From: Gammaproteobacteria bacterium
GTDB lineage: Bacteria; Pseudomonadota; Gammaproteobacteria; Pseudomonadales; Azotimanducaceae
Direction: 5' to 3'
DNA length: 44,035 nucleotides
Assembly: GCA_002728675.1 (NCBI GenBank)
Contig: PBVL01000029.1
Location: 10,446-54,480 of the forward strand
Of the stretch, positions 8,149 to 16,759 are shown in pieces. The notes beneath the pieces were generated by a model. The model had not been told where the DNA came from and searched no databases. It was given only the letters and a program-made list of their open reading frames with translations. Each line of letters begins with the position of its first letter. The first letter of the stretch is position 1. The position numbers and the translations under genes were made by a program.

Positions 8149-8913
8149 ATGATCGACGTGCATTACTGGCCAACGCCGAACGGCTGGAAGGTCACAATCA
8201 TGCTCGAAGAGTGCGGACTCGATTACTCGATCGTGCCGGTCGATATCGGTGGGGGTGATCAGTTCAAGGCAGAGTTTCTGGCGATCAGTCCGAACAACCG
8301 GATGCCCGCGATCATCGATCACGAACCGCTGGGAGGCGGCCCTTCGCTCGCACTCTTCGAGTCAGGCGCGATTCTCGAATACCTTGCTGAGAAGACCGGG
8401 CGCTTCCTGCCGGTGGACCCTGCCGGCAAGTACCGTACGCTGCAGTGGGTGCATTGGCAGATGGCGAATCTCGGTCCGATGATGGGCAACGCCAACCACT
8501 TCAAGAACTACGCGAAGAACATCGCGGACGATCCGGCCCAGCTCGAGTACGCGACGCGGCGTTTTGTTGGAGAGGTTGACCGCCTTGCAGGCGTACTCGA
8601 CGCGCAGCTCTCGGTCAACCGCCACATCGCGGGGGAGGACTACTCCATTGCGGACATCATCACCTGGCCGTGGGCGTTCCTGCTCGCCCGCATGAGCGAC
8701 GAGTCAGCGTGGGAGACCTTCCCGAATCTGAAACGCTGGGTGGACGAGGTTGGGGCGCGCCCGGCGGTTGATGCGGGGCGTCGGGTCGGCAGCGACCTTG
8801 GCAGGAAGGAGCTGACCGCGGAGGAAGAAAAGGCGCGCCAGGACCTGCTCTTCAACCAGACCAACGACAAGGTCCGCGCCGCCCGTAAGGCCGCCGCCCG
8901 CGCGGCGCGTTGA
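8149..8913 (+). CDS. Glutathione S-transferase family protein (YfcG/YghU-like)
   Basis: The start is ATG 8149 with a strong GGAGG just upstream; the track's 8080 start is upstream of that ribosome-binding site. The 254-residue cytoplasmic protein has an N-terminal thioredoxin-like domain (HYWPTPNGWKVTIMLEE, then SPNNRMPAIID with the cis-Pro, then ALFESGAILEYLAEKTGRFLP). A C-terminal helical GST domain follows (LQWVHWQMANLGPMMGN, then YSIADIITWPWAF). The SPNNRMPAI and ESGAILEYL blocks resemble the Nu-class disulfide-bond oxidoreductases YfcG/YghU. The last 25 residues form a basic Ala/Arg-rich helix (DKVRAARKAAARAAR), an unusual tail. Its stop is 14 bases before the next start, so the two genes are probably co-transcribed. 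Confidence 0.88.
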   Translation: MIDVHYWPTPNGWKVTIMLEECGLDYSIVPVDIGGGDQFKAEFLAISPNNRMPAIIDHEPLGGGPSLALFESGAILEYLAEKTGRFLPVDPAGKYRTLQWVHWQMANLGPMMGNANHFKNYAKNIADDPAQLEYATRRFVGEVDRLAGVLDAQLSVNRHIAGEDYSIADIITWPWAFLLARMSDESAWETFPNLKRWVDEVGARPAVDAGRRVGSDLGRKELTAEEEKARQDLLFNQTNDKVRAARKAAARAAR

Positions 8914-8927
8914 ATCCCGTGGACAAG

Positions 8928-10067
8928 ATGACGTGCATTGAGGATTTGCGGCTTGCTGCCCGCCGCCGGATGCCGCGGATGTTTTATGACTATGCCGACT
9001 CCGGATCGTGGACCGAGAGCACGTATCGCTCGAACGAGTCCGATCTTGCGGCCATGCGCCTTCGCCAGCGTGTCGCGGTCAACCTCGAGTCCCGCATAAC
9101 CGCGGCGACAATCCTTGGCGAACCGTTCTCCATGCCGCTTGCGCTCGCGCCGGTTGGGCTGACCGGCATGATGCACGCCGATGGCGAGATGCTTGCCGCC
9201 CGGGCGGCACACGCGGCGGGGGTGCAGTTCACGTTGTCCACGCTGTCGATCTGTTCGATCGAGGATGTCGCAAGCGCGGTTGCGCGCCCGTTCTGGTTTC
9301 AGCTCTACGTCATGCGCGACCGTGGATTCGTCGAGGCCCTGGTCAAGCGCGCCGAAGAAGCCGGTTGTAGCGCGCTCGTCGTCACGCTGGACCTGCAGGT
9401 GCTCGGCCAGCGCCACAAAGACATTAAAAACGGGCTGTCGACACCGCCCAAACCGACGCTGGTCAATTTGCTGAACCTGGCGACGAAGCCGGCGTGGTGT
9501 CTCGGGATGCTCGGGACGCGACGCCGGAGCTTCGGGAATGTCGTCGGTCATGTGCGTGGCGTGGAGGACGTAACGTCACTGTCAGACTGGGTGGGTCAGC
9601 AGTTCGACCTGACGTTGTCCTGGGACGACGTGGCATGGCTGCGTTCGATCTGGCCGCGCAAACTCATTCTGAAGGGCATTCTCGATCCCGAAGACGCGAG
9701 GCTCGCGGTCGCGTCGGGCGCGGACGCGCTGGTTGTGTCCAATCACGGTGGCCGTCAACTCGACGGAGCGCCGTCGACGATTCGAGCCCTGCCGGCGATT
9801 GTCGACGAAGTCGGCAGCGCGATCGAGGTCCTGATGGACGGCGGCATCCGCTCGGGTCAGGACGTACTCAAAGCCGTGGCGAGCGGAGCGAAGGCGGTTC
9901 TGGCCGGGCGGGCGGCGGTCTACGGCCTCGGTGCCGGAGGCCAGACCGGTGTGTCAAAGGCGCTCGCCTTGATCCGCAACGAGTTGGACCTGACGATGGC
10001 GTTCTGTGGGCACACGGATATCGGGCAGGTTGGGCGTGACGTACTCCTCGGAGACCCACCTCAGTAG
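8928..10067 (+). CDS. FMN-dependent alpha-hydroxy-acid oxidase/dehydrogenase (LldD/glycolate oxidase family)
   Basis: I choose ATG 8928 (MTCIEDLRLAARRRMPRMFYDYADSG), which begins at the conserved N-terminus. The track start is a TTG at 8910 that overlaps the GST stop. The 379-residue TIM-barrel enzyme has LALAPVGLTGMMHADGE (FMN binding), FQLYVMRDRG, LILKGILDPEDA (flavin Lys) and VVSNHGGRQLDGAPSTI, which holds the catalytic His and the substrate-binding Arg. VLMDGGIRSGQDVLKAVASGAKAVLAGR binds the FMN phosphate. Such enzymes oxidise L-lactate, glycolate or mandelate-type 2-hydroxyacids to oxoacids. The substrate is not resolved. Together with the nearby LarA homolog it could form a route for interconverting and oxidising a 2-hydroxyacid; this is inference. 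It ends in TAG and overlaps the convergent TPR gene by seven bases. Confidence 0.85.
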   Translation: MTCIEDLRLAARRRMPRMFYDYADSGSWTESTYRSNESDLAAMRLRQRVAVNLESRITAATILGEPFSMPLALAPVGLTGMMHADGEMLAARAAHAAGVQFTLSTLSICSIEDVASAVARPFWFQLYVMRDRGFVEALVKRAEEAGCSALVVTLDLQVLGQRHKDIKNGLSTPPKPTLVNLLNLATKPAWCLGMLGTRRRSFGNVVGHVRGVEDVTSLSDWVGQQFDLTLSWDDVAWLRSIWPRKLILKGILDPEDARLAVASGADALVVSNHGGRQLDGAPSTIRALPAIVDEVGSAIEVLMDGGIRSGQDVLKAVASGAKAVLAGRAAVYGLGAGGQTGVSKALALIRNELDLTMAFCGHTDIGQVGRDVLLGDPPQ

Positions 10068-11461
10068 AGGTTGAACTCCCGGCGTATGGTGAGGTCGGCG
10101 GTCTCCACGACCTCGCCGTCCACGACGCGTGGGCGAAAGCGTGCCTGCCCGAGCCGTCCTCGCAGACGCTCCTTGATCTGGCTGGGGACGTTGCCATCGA
10201 TTGTGGTGAAACGCCTTGCGCGTCCGTCCGCGCGAACGACATAGCCCAGTTCCAGGTAGTTGATGCGGCCCTTGCGCCAGGGTCGTTCCCTCAGCGCGAG
10301 TTCAAAGCGATCGGTCGACAGTTGCTTGGGCTCGCCAAACAGTTCGTACCGAAGGGTGTCGTACTGTTCACTCTCGGGGATCGCCTCCCAGGCGTCACGG
10401 TAGGCCTTTGCAGCGCGGTGATCGTCCCAGAGCGTGTACAGGTCCGCGAGCTCGACTTTCGCGTACGCGACGTCCGAGACGTCGGAACCCGCGTTTGCGG
10501 CCACGATGTCGTGTGCCCGCTGTATCGCCGCAACCGCGTCGCCCTTGCCAAGCCCTCGTTTGAGCTTGGTCTCGGCAATCATTCGCAGGACCTCGATGAT
10601 CCTTGGGTCATCTTTGCCGTAGTGTTGTTCCAGTATTTCGAGCGCTCGCTCGGAGTGCCGGAGCGACTCCCTGAACGCATGGCTTTGAGCCACGAAATCC
10701 GCCGAGCCGCCCAGGAGTACGAAATAGGACCGCGGCCGTTTCCTGGCACCCTTGTTCGCCAGGTGTTCTGCCATTCGCATGAGCGCCGGAACGATTCGCG
10801 GGTCGTCTTTCCCGAAGGCTTCTTCATGGACTTTCAGATTGAAGCTCGAGAGCGTGTCGACCATTTCGCCTCGGCTGGACGGACCGCCAACCGTCAGCAG
10901 CATGTCCAGGATGGGCAGCTGGTCGGTGTTGTAGACCCCCATGTGTCTGTGTGTCAGGTGTTGCGCACGACGGAGTGCGGCGGTCGCGCTGGAACTGCGG
11001 CCGGTTTCGATGTGCGCGATGGCAAGACCGCGCAAGGGCGGAATCAGACGCTGGTCGAATCGGCCGTATTGGCGCTCGATAAGCTTGGCTGCGCGATCGA
11101 GGTGCGACAACGCGGAGTAGGTTTCTCCGATGTCGAGCTGGAGCAATCCGAGATAGAGCGACGGGGTCGCGAGCAGGGTGCTGTCGCTGCCGTACTCCTG
11201 CCTGAACCCGGTCAGCAGCGCTTCGGCGGCGAGCGATGCTTCCTCCTTCTCGCCGTCGAGCAACAGGTCCAGGACTTCCTGGTAAAGAGGATCGAGTTCG
11301 GGGGTCAATCCCGGTACGGCGGCGATCCGCACCGCGGTGGCCTGATCCCGCGCGCTCAATTCGATGGAATATGCTGCCCGCGGAAAGCCAGCAGTGCACA
11401 ACACGCTGACGACGAAACACGCACCGATCCTGAGGGCAGTTCGCGCGGACCTGCGAGCCAT
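10061..11461 (-). CDS. Exported TPR-repeat protein with TonB-like C-terminal domain
   Basis: ATG 11461 is preceded by GGAGA at good spacing; the track's 11476 start is a TTG. The 466-residue product has a basic start and hydrophobic segment (TALRIGACFVVSVLCTAGFPRAAYS), a probable signal peptide. Several degenerate tetratricopeptide repeats follow, for example PSLYLGLLQLDIGETYSALSHLDRAAKLIE and RESLRHSERALEILEQHYG. The last 75 residues (YLELGYVVRADGRARRFTTIDG to LGQARFRPRVVDGEVVETADLTIRREFNLY) resemble the C-terminal beta domain of TonB-like proteins. It is therefore likely a periplasmic scaffold or interaction protein. No exact function is assigned. It converges with the hydroxyacid dehydrogenase gene with overlapping stops. 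Confidence 0.75.
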   Translation of the reverse strand: MARRSARTALRIGACFVVSVLCTAGFPRAAYSIELSARDQATAVRIAAVPGLTPELDPLYQEVLDLLLDGEKEEASLAAEALLTGFRQEYGSDSTLLATPSLYLGLLQLDIGETYSALSHLDRAAKLIERQYGRFDQRLIPPLRGLAIAHIETGRSSSATAALRRAQHLTHRHMGVYNTDQLPILDMLLTVGGPSSRGEMVDTLSSFNLKVHEEAFGKDDPRIVPALMRMAEHLANKGARKRPRSYFVLLGGSADFVAQSHAFRESLRHSERALEILEQHYGKDDPRIIEVLRMIAETKLKRGLGKGDAVAAIQRAHDIVAANAGSDVSDVAYAKVELADLYTLWDDHRAAKAYRDAWEAIPESEQYDTLRYELFGEPKQLSTDRFELALRERPWRKGRINYLELGYVVRADGRARRFTTIDGNVPSQIKERLRGRLGQARFRPRVVDGEVVETADLTIRREFNLY

Positions 11462-11583
11462 CCGGAATCTCCGCAATTTACACCGGGTCCTGAATGTTGC
11501 TTCCGACAGCGTCCAGCGTCAAACGCCTGTCGACGGTTCGGTCCGCTTTTTTCCGGGACACACGGGGCTGGAGGCACAGTCCG

Positions 11584-13122
11584 TCAGTAGGCGTAGCTGG
11601 ATTGCAGACCCAAAGGCAGACCGAATCCCCAATAGGCCAGCAAGAATGCTGTCCAGGCGATCAGAAAGGCGACACTGAAAGGCAGCATCAACGCCACGAC
11701 TGTCCCGATGCCGGTGTCCTTCACGTATCGCTGGCAGTAGACGACGATCAGTGGGAAGTAAGGCATGAGTGGCGTGATGATGTTTGTCGATGAATCGCCA
11801 ACCCGGTACGCGGCCTGGGTCAGGTCAGGCGAAATCCCCAACTCCATCAGCATGGGAATCAGGATCGGGGCAAGGAGCGCCCATTTCGCAGAGGCTGACC
11901 CCACGAAGATGTTGACAACGCAGGTGATGGCGATGACCCCGAGCACCGTGCCGACCGCCGGCATGGCAATCGCGGACAGGAAACCGGCGCCCTGCAGGGC
12001 GAGCAGCGCCCCGAGGTTGGATCGCCCGAACTCGGCAATGAACAGCGCGGCGAAGAACGCCATCACGATGTAGTAGGAAAGACCCGACATCGACTGGCTC
12101 ATCCCCTCGATGATGTCCCGGTGCGACCTGACGGTGCCCGCCGCGTATCCGTAAACGATCCCCGGAACGATGAACAGCAGGAAGATCAGCGGCACGATGC
12201 TCGCCATCAGCGGTGCACCCGCTGTTGCGAGTCCTCCGTCCGCACCGCGCCAGGCTGATCCCTCAGGGAATGCGGTGACGAGCAGGAGCAGTCCACCCAT
12301 CGCCATGGCGCTGCCCGCCAGGGCGAGGGCCCGGCGCTCGGCTGGTTCGAGCGGCTCGAGGGACGGCGTTTCCGATGCGTCCTCTTCTGCCGCATCGACG
12401 GGCGCGTGGGCAAGCCTTGGTTCGATGATCCGGTCGGTGATATACCAGCCGAGCAGCACGATCGGCAGGCACGACGCGCTCGTGAAAAACCAGTTGTTCA
12501 AGGGGTTCAGCGTGAGCGCCGGATCGAGGATCTGCGCCGCCGCCTGGCTGATGCCCTGCAGCATGGGGTCCAGCATCGACGGTACAAAATTTGCGCTGAA
12601 GCCGCCCGAAACACCGGCAAAGGCACAGGCGATGCCGGCCAGCGGGTGGCGGCCGGCGGCCGCGAACATGACGCCGCCCAACGGGATCACCAGCACGTAC
12701 CCCGCATCTCCGCCGCTGTGTGACACGATCGCGATCAGCAGCAGCATTGGCGTGAGGATGCGTGTTGACGTCACGCCGAGCAGGCCACGCAGTCCGGCGC
12801 GGATGAATCCGGTGTAGTCGGCTACCCCGATCCCGAGCATCGCGAGCAGCACGACGCCAAGCGGATGGAACTGCACGAAGGTTTTCACCATGCCCGACGT
12901 GAAAGCGGTCAGCGACGCAGGCGTGAGGAGATTATTGACGACAATGGCGGAACCCGTGCGCGGGTCGACATGCGTGTAGTCGAACTGGGCAAACAGCGCT
13001 GACGCCAGCCAGACGACGATCAACAGGCAAAAGAAGAGCAGGGCGGGGTCGGGCAGACGATTACCGATCCGCTCGATGGCGTCGAGAAACCCGCGTCCTT
13101 CCATCGGCCTCGTGTTGGTCAA
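11584..13122 (-). CDS. AbgT-family transporter
   Basis: This 512-residue inner-membrane protein has about 11-13 hydrophobic segments. It begins FLDAIERIGNRLPDPALLFFCLLIVVWLASALFA, a typical AbgT/MtrF start. Family-like blocks are SHSGGDAGYVLVIPLGGVMFAAAGRHPLAGIACAFAGVSGGFSAN and, near the C-terminus, YRVGDSSTNIITPLMPYFPLIVVYCQRY. AbgT proteins import p-aminobenzoyl-glutamate or export sulfonamides; the ligand here is not known. The start is a TTG at 13122 preceded by GAGG at seven bases, and this TTG overlaps the lactonase stop (TTGA). The alternative ATG at 13104 has GAGG only two bases away. Cotranslation with the lactonase-fold protein is likely. Confidence 0.88.
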   Translation of the reverse strand: MTNTRPMEGRGFLDAIERIGNRLPDPALLFFCLLIVVWLASALFAQFDYTHVDPRTGSAIVVNNLLTPASLTAFTSGMVKTFVQFHPLGVVLLAMLGIGVADYTGFIRAGLRGLLGVTSTRILTPMLLLIAIVSHSGGDAGYVLVIPLGGVMFAAAGRHPLAGIACAFAGVSGGFSANFVPSMLDPMLQGISQAAAQILDPALTLNPLNNWFFTSASCLPIVLLGWYITDRIIEPRLAHAPVDAAEEDASETPSLEPLEPAERRALALAGSAMAMGGLLLLVTAFPEGSAWRGADGGLATAGAPLMASIVPLIFLLFIVPGIVYGYAAGTVRSHRDIIEGMSQSMSGLSYYIVMAFFAALFIAEFGRSNLGALLALQGAGFLSAIAMPAVGTVLGVIAITCVVNIFVGSASAKWALLAPILIPMLMELGISPDLTQAAYRVGDSSTNIITPLMPYFPLIVVYCQRYVKDTGIGTVVALMLPFSVAFLIAWTAFLLAYWGFGLPLGLQSSYAY

Positions 13123-14150
13123 GAGTGCGCCTCATGGGTGAACAGGATGCAGACCGGAGTCGGAACCCGCGTTGTCTTTGCGCTGGCATTGACCGGCAGT
13201 CCGTCTTCCAGCGCGTAAACGGTCACCGTGTCACTGTCCTGGTTGGCGGCGAGCAGCCATGACGCCGACGGATCGAGCGTCAGGTCACGGGGATGTTCCC
13301 CCAGCGTTGGCACAAGGGTCCGGGAACCGAAGGCGCCGTCGCGGTCGAGCGTCACCGCCACAATGCTGTCAGCACCCCTGTTCGTCGCGTAGAGGCGGTG
13401 CCCGTTGCGGTGAATGCGGAGCGCCGCGGTCGCGCTTGCGACGGCAGCGTCATCGGGGAGCGTCGCAACGGACGACTCGACGGCAAACCGTCCGTCGTTT
13501 CCCGGTGCGACCCTGACGATCGTGTTGTCGAGTTCATTGATGACGTAGTACGTGCCCCGCAGCGTCGGATGGGCCACGACATGGCGGGGCCCGGCGCCTG
13601 CGGGCAACCCGGTGAAGCCTTCGAGTTGAAGGACCCCGCGCTCGATGCCGTAGCGATAGAGACGGTCGCAGCCCAGATCCGGCACGAACAGTCGCTTTGC
13701 CCAGGGGTCGGGGTAGACCATGTGAGCGTGCGGCCCGCTCTGGCGCCGCGCGTTGGGTCCGTGGCCCGCGTGCTGCTCGACGCTGCAGATGTCGCCGAGC
13801 GCGCCGTCGGAGCTCCTGGTCAGGAGCGTGACGGATCCGCTGCTGTAGTTCGCCACCGCAACGCGGTCAGCAACGACCGAGATATGGCATGGGTGCGAGC
13901 CCATGGACGGCTTGCGGTTCAGCAGGGTGAGCGTGTTCCCGTCACGGCGGAGCGCCGCAACTTCGCCTTGCTCGTCCTCCAGGACCGCATAGACGTGGTT
14001 GCCGGCCTGTGCGAGATATGACGGATTCGGCAGGGCTGCGGCCAGGTAGCCCAGTTCGAAAGCGCCGGTCTCGTCGTCGAATGTCGCGGCATAGATGCCT
14101 TCGGCATCTCGCCGCGTGTAGGTACCAACGAAGGCCTTGTGCACGCTCAT
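13119..14150 (-). CDS. Lactonase family beta-propeller protein (6-phosphogluconolactonase/YkgB-like)
   Basis: With ATG 14150 (MSVHKAFVGTYTRRDAEGIYAATFD) the product has 343 residues, the usual length for the seven-bladed lactonase family. Conserved pieces include SYLAQAGNHVYAVLE, HPCHISVVADRVAVANYSSGSVTLL, SGPHAHMVYPDPWAKRLFVPDLGCDRLYRYG and GAGPRHVVAHP. The HAH and PRH motifs match the putative active face of the propeller. Members hydrolyse 6-phosphogluconolactone or related lactones, but many have unknown substrates. It is the upstream gene of a pair with AbgT and diverges from a crotonase gene across about 160 bases. Confidence 0.82.
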   Translation of the reverse strand: MSVHKAFVGTYTRRDAEGIYAATFDDETGAFELGYLAAALPNPSYLAQAGNHVYAVLEDEQGEVAALRRDGNTLTLLNRKPSMGSHPCHISVVADRVAVANYSSGSVTLLTRSSDGALGDICSVEQHAGHGPNARRQSGPHAHMVYPDPWAKRLFVPDLGCDRLYRYGIERGVLQLEGFTGLPAGAGPRHVVAHPTLRGTYYVINELDNTIVRVAPGNDGRFAVESSVATLPDDAAVASATAALRIHRNGHRLYATNRGADSIVAVTLDRDGAFGSRTLVPTLGEHPRDLTLDPSASWLLAANQDSDTVTVYALEDGLPVNASAKTTRVPTPVCILFTHEAHS

Positions 14151-14308
14151 GACGTGCTCGCTGTCGCAATGAGGGTCGCGGGATTGTACTGGATTCGCGG
14201 CGCCCCAAGTGTGGTGTGTCACTCAACACCTGGCCCGATCTGGGGACCGGAGGGTCCGGGCGGGTGTATGATGCGCGGCCGCTTATCCCGCGAGAGGACG
14301 TGTTGCCC

Positions 14309-15088
14309 GTGGCCAGCTACGAAAACCTGACATACGTCGAAGAGTCACATCTGGCGATCATCACGATCAACAGGCCTGAGAAACACAACGCCATTTCTCT
14401 TGGAACGCTCGAAGAACTTCACAGCGCGGTCACGGTAGCGGCCACGAACGATGAGATCCGCGTGATCTGCATCACCGGCGCCGGAGGACGCGCGTTCGCC
14501 TCGGGTTCGGATCTGAACGAGGTCAAACACCGAGATCTGCGCAAGAGTCTCGAACCCATCGTCCAGGGCCTGGCTGATCAACTCGAACGGACCCCCAAAC
14601 CCTCGATCGCCGCCATCGACGGCATCTGCATGGGCGGCGGTCTCGAGATCGCCCTTGGCTGTGATCTCCGGATTGCGACCCCGCGTTCCAGATTCGCGAC
14701 CCCCGAAGGCAAGATCGGGATCATCCCCGGCGGCGGTGCCACGGCGCGCCTGCCGCGCATTGTCGGACGCGGCTGGGGCATGGAGATGCTCCTGATGGGT
14801 GAGCCGATCGACGCGGATCACGCGCTGCGGATTGGACTCGTCACGCGGCTCGTCGAACCGGACGCGCTGATGGACGAGGTGCGCAAAATGGCGTCCCACC
14901 TGGCCGGCTTCGCGCCCTTCGTCCCGCAGTTCATGAAGGCCATGGTCAACGCCGGCATGGAAGGTTCGCTCGCGACGGGACTCGCCCTCGAGAAATTCGC
15001 GCAGGCCGCCCTCGTTCAGACCGACGACAAGCACGAGGGGATCTCGGCGTTCCTCGAGAAACGTGACCCGGTCTGGAAGGGCCGCTGA
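14309..15088 (+). CDS. Enoyl-CoA hydratase (crotonase family), complete catalytic residues
   Basis: The homologous part begins ASYENLTYVEESHLAIITINRPEKHNA. An AGAGGA lies just upstream; the start is GTG 14309 (259 residues) or the TTG at 14303, and the track's 14216 start is too far upstream. Oxyanion-hole segments are GGRAFASGSDL and GICMGGGLEIAL. Both classic catalytic Glu positions are filled: one in GGGLEIALGCD and one in FATPEGKIGIIPGGG. This contrasts with the crotonase at 7238-8026 and supports reversible hydration of 2-enoyl-CoA in beta-oxidation or amino-acid breakdown. The gene stands alone on the plus strand, about 100 bases before the argE-like gene. Confidence 0.86.
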   Translation: MASYENLTYVEESHLAIITINRPEKHNAISLGTLEELHSAVTVAATNDEIRVICITGAGGRAFASGSDLNEVKHRDLRKSLEPIVQGLADQLERTPKPSIAAIDGICMGGGLEIALGCDLRIATPRSRFATPEGKIGIIPGGGATARLPRIVGRGWGMEMLLMGEPIDADHALRIGLVTRLVEPDALMDEVRKMASHLAGFAPFVPQFMKAMVNAGMEGSLATGLALEKFAQAALVQTDDKHEGISAFLEKRDPVWKGR

Positions 15089-15187
15089 CGGCTGACTGGC
15101 ACCGTCGGTTCGCCAGCAGGCGTCACGCAGCAGGATCACGCATGTGCCGTGCTACGATCCGGGCCGCATCAATGATCGGAAACCCGG

Positions 15188-16348
15188 ATGGCTGAGCTTA
15201 CGCCCCACGACATGATTGGCCGCCTGGTGGGGATTCCGACGGTCTCCCGGGACTCGAACCTCGACCTGATCGATTTCGTCGCCAACTACCTCGATGGGTA
15301 CGGCTTCGAGGCCCACCTCGTCCGTAGCGATGACGGCGGGAAAGCGAATCTGTACGCAACAATTGGCCCCGAAGAACCAGGCGGCATCGTCCTGTCGGGA
15401 CACACCGATGTCGTCCCGATCGATGGACAGGACTGGAGCAGCGACCCGTTCGCGCCGGAGGTGCGCGACGGCCGCATGTTCGGCCGCGGCACGTGCGACA
15501 TGAAGGGGTTCTGTGCGCTGGCGCTCTCCCTCGTCCCGGAAATGCAGCGCCTGCGCCGCCCGATCCACTTTGCGTTTTCGTACGATGAAGAGGTTGGCTG
15601 CGTCGGGGCACCGCGGATGATCAGGGCAATCCGGGCCAACGTGCCGGAGCCGAGAGCGGTCATCGTGGGCGAACCCACCAGCATGCAGATCGTCACCGGC
15701 CACAAGGGTATTCTGCACTTTCGCTCCCATGTGCGGGGCTACGAGGCGCACTCGAGTCAGCAGCAGCGAGGGGTGCCCGCAATCATGTACGCGGCGCGGC
15801 TCGTCAACTGGATGGCTGAAAAGCAGGCCGCACTGGCCGCGGGCGGAGACCTCGACGAGCGGTTCGAGCCGGCATTCACGACCTTGCACTGCGGCGTGAT
15901 TCACGGAGGTACGGCACACAACATCACGTCCAAGGACTGTCACTTCGAAGCCGACATCCGTTCGGTTCCCGGTGTCTCTGCCCGCGACTTCTTCGACGAA
16001 CTCGAGCGCTACGCCCGCGAGGTGCTCGAACCCATGATGCACGCGATCCAGCCGAACACCGGAATCGACTTCGACGTCACGTCAGACGTGCCGTCGTTCG
16101 CGGTGGACGAGGACGAACCGGCCGTGGCCATGCTGCGTCAGCTGACCGGCCGTAACGATTCCGGAGTTGTCCCTTTTGCCGCCGAATGCGGTCAGTTCCA
16201 GGAGGAGGGCTTCTCGGTCGTCATGTGCGGCCCGGGCAGTATCGATCAGGCTCACCAGCCCGACGAGTTCATCAGCCTCGAACAGGTGGACGCCGGGCTG
16301 ACGTTCCTCCGAAGCGTCATCGGGCAGCAGCAGGAACTGCCTCGATAG
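15188..16348 (+). CDS. argE: Acetylornithine deacetylase-like M20 metallopeptidase
   Basis: The 386-residue length and motif order match ArgE. LSGHTDVVPIDGQDWSSDPF carries the first zinc His and the catalytic Asp. RGTCDMKGFCAL holds the bridging Asp, SYDEEVGCVGAP the general-base Glu pair, and VGEPTSMQIVTGHKG follows. A dimerisation domain begins at SHVRGYEAHSSQQQRGVPAI. The late His in GSIDQAHQPDEFIS completes the set. It would deacetylate N-acetyl-L-ornithine or another N-acyl amino acid in the cytoplasm. Catabolic M20 deacylases can look the same and no other arginine genes are nearby, so the role is not fixed. It ends in TAG and its 3' end overlaps the convergent MATE remnant. Confidence 0.82.
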   Translation: MAELTPHDMIGRLVGIPTVSRDSNLDLIDFVANYLDGYGFEAHLVRSDDGGKANLYATIGPEEPGGIVLSGHTDVVPIDGQDWSSDPFAPEVRDGRMFGRGTCDMKGFCALALSLVPEMQRLRRPIHFAFSYDEEVGCVGAPRMIRAIRANVPEPRAVIVGEPTSMQIVTGHKGILHFRSHVRGYEAHSSQQQRGVPAIMYAARLVNWMAEKQAALAAGGDLDERFEPAFTTLHCGVIHGGTAHNITSKDCHFEADIRSVPGVSARDFFDELERYAREVLEPMMHAIQPNTGIDFDVTSDVPSFAVDEDEPAVAMLRQLTGRNDSGVVPFAAECGQFQEEGFSVVMCGPGSIDQAHQPDEFISLEQVDAGLTFLRSVIGQQQELPR

Positions 16349-16759
16349 CGGCTTGCTCTCGGTCCAGGGTTGCCGCGTTCCAGCGCCAGCCCGGGATCCC
16401 CATGAGGATGTTCGCGGCCGCAATCGCGCCGAAAATGCCGACGAATCCGAACAGATTATCACCCAGCAGGGCGAGCGGGACGTACACGACGAGGAGCCGT
16501 GCAAGAGACGGGATCAACGCCGGCATTGGCCGGCGGACGGCGTTGAAGCAGTGATTGCGACGTTGAGCATTCCCATGAAGTCAATGCTGATCGGCACAAT
16601 CGCGAGAAACAGGGTCGCGGTGCTGACGAGTTCCGGGTCGTCGTTGATCCAGCCGACAAACGTCTCTGCACCCAGCCACATGATGCAGGCCGCGATCAGC
16701 CCCCAGCCAAGGCAGGACAGGTAGCAGACCGCATGCTTTTGCGTACGGGGCTGAGTCGC
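16317..16759 (-). pseudogene. C-terminal remnant of a MATE-family exporter, truncated and frameshifted
   Basis: On the minus strand, immediately after the formamidase stop, the reading continues in the same frame without a start codon as QKHAVCYLSCLGWGLIAACIMWLG and FLAIVPISIDFMGMLNVAITA. This is the pattern of the later helices of MATE multidrug exporters. Around 16550 the frame must change by one base to continue as FNAVRRPMPALIPSLARLLVVYVPLALLG and FGAIAAANILMGIPGW (the track ORF 16317-16526). About 145 of the usual 450 or so residues are left. The 5' two thirds are missing, and the break is flush with the end of the dimethylformamidase-like gene. This looks like a deletion or insertion junction followed by decay. 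Confidence 0.7.

Noticed and set aside
10322-11590. 422-residue plus-strand ORF
   Set aside because: Antisense shadow of the exported TPR protein gene.
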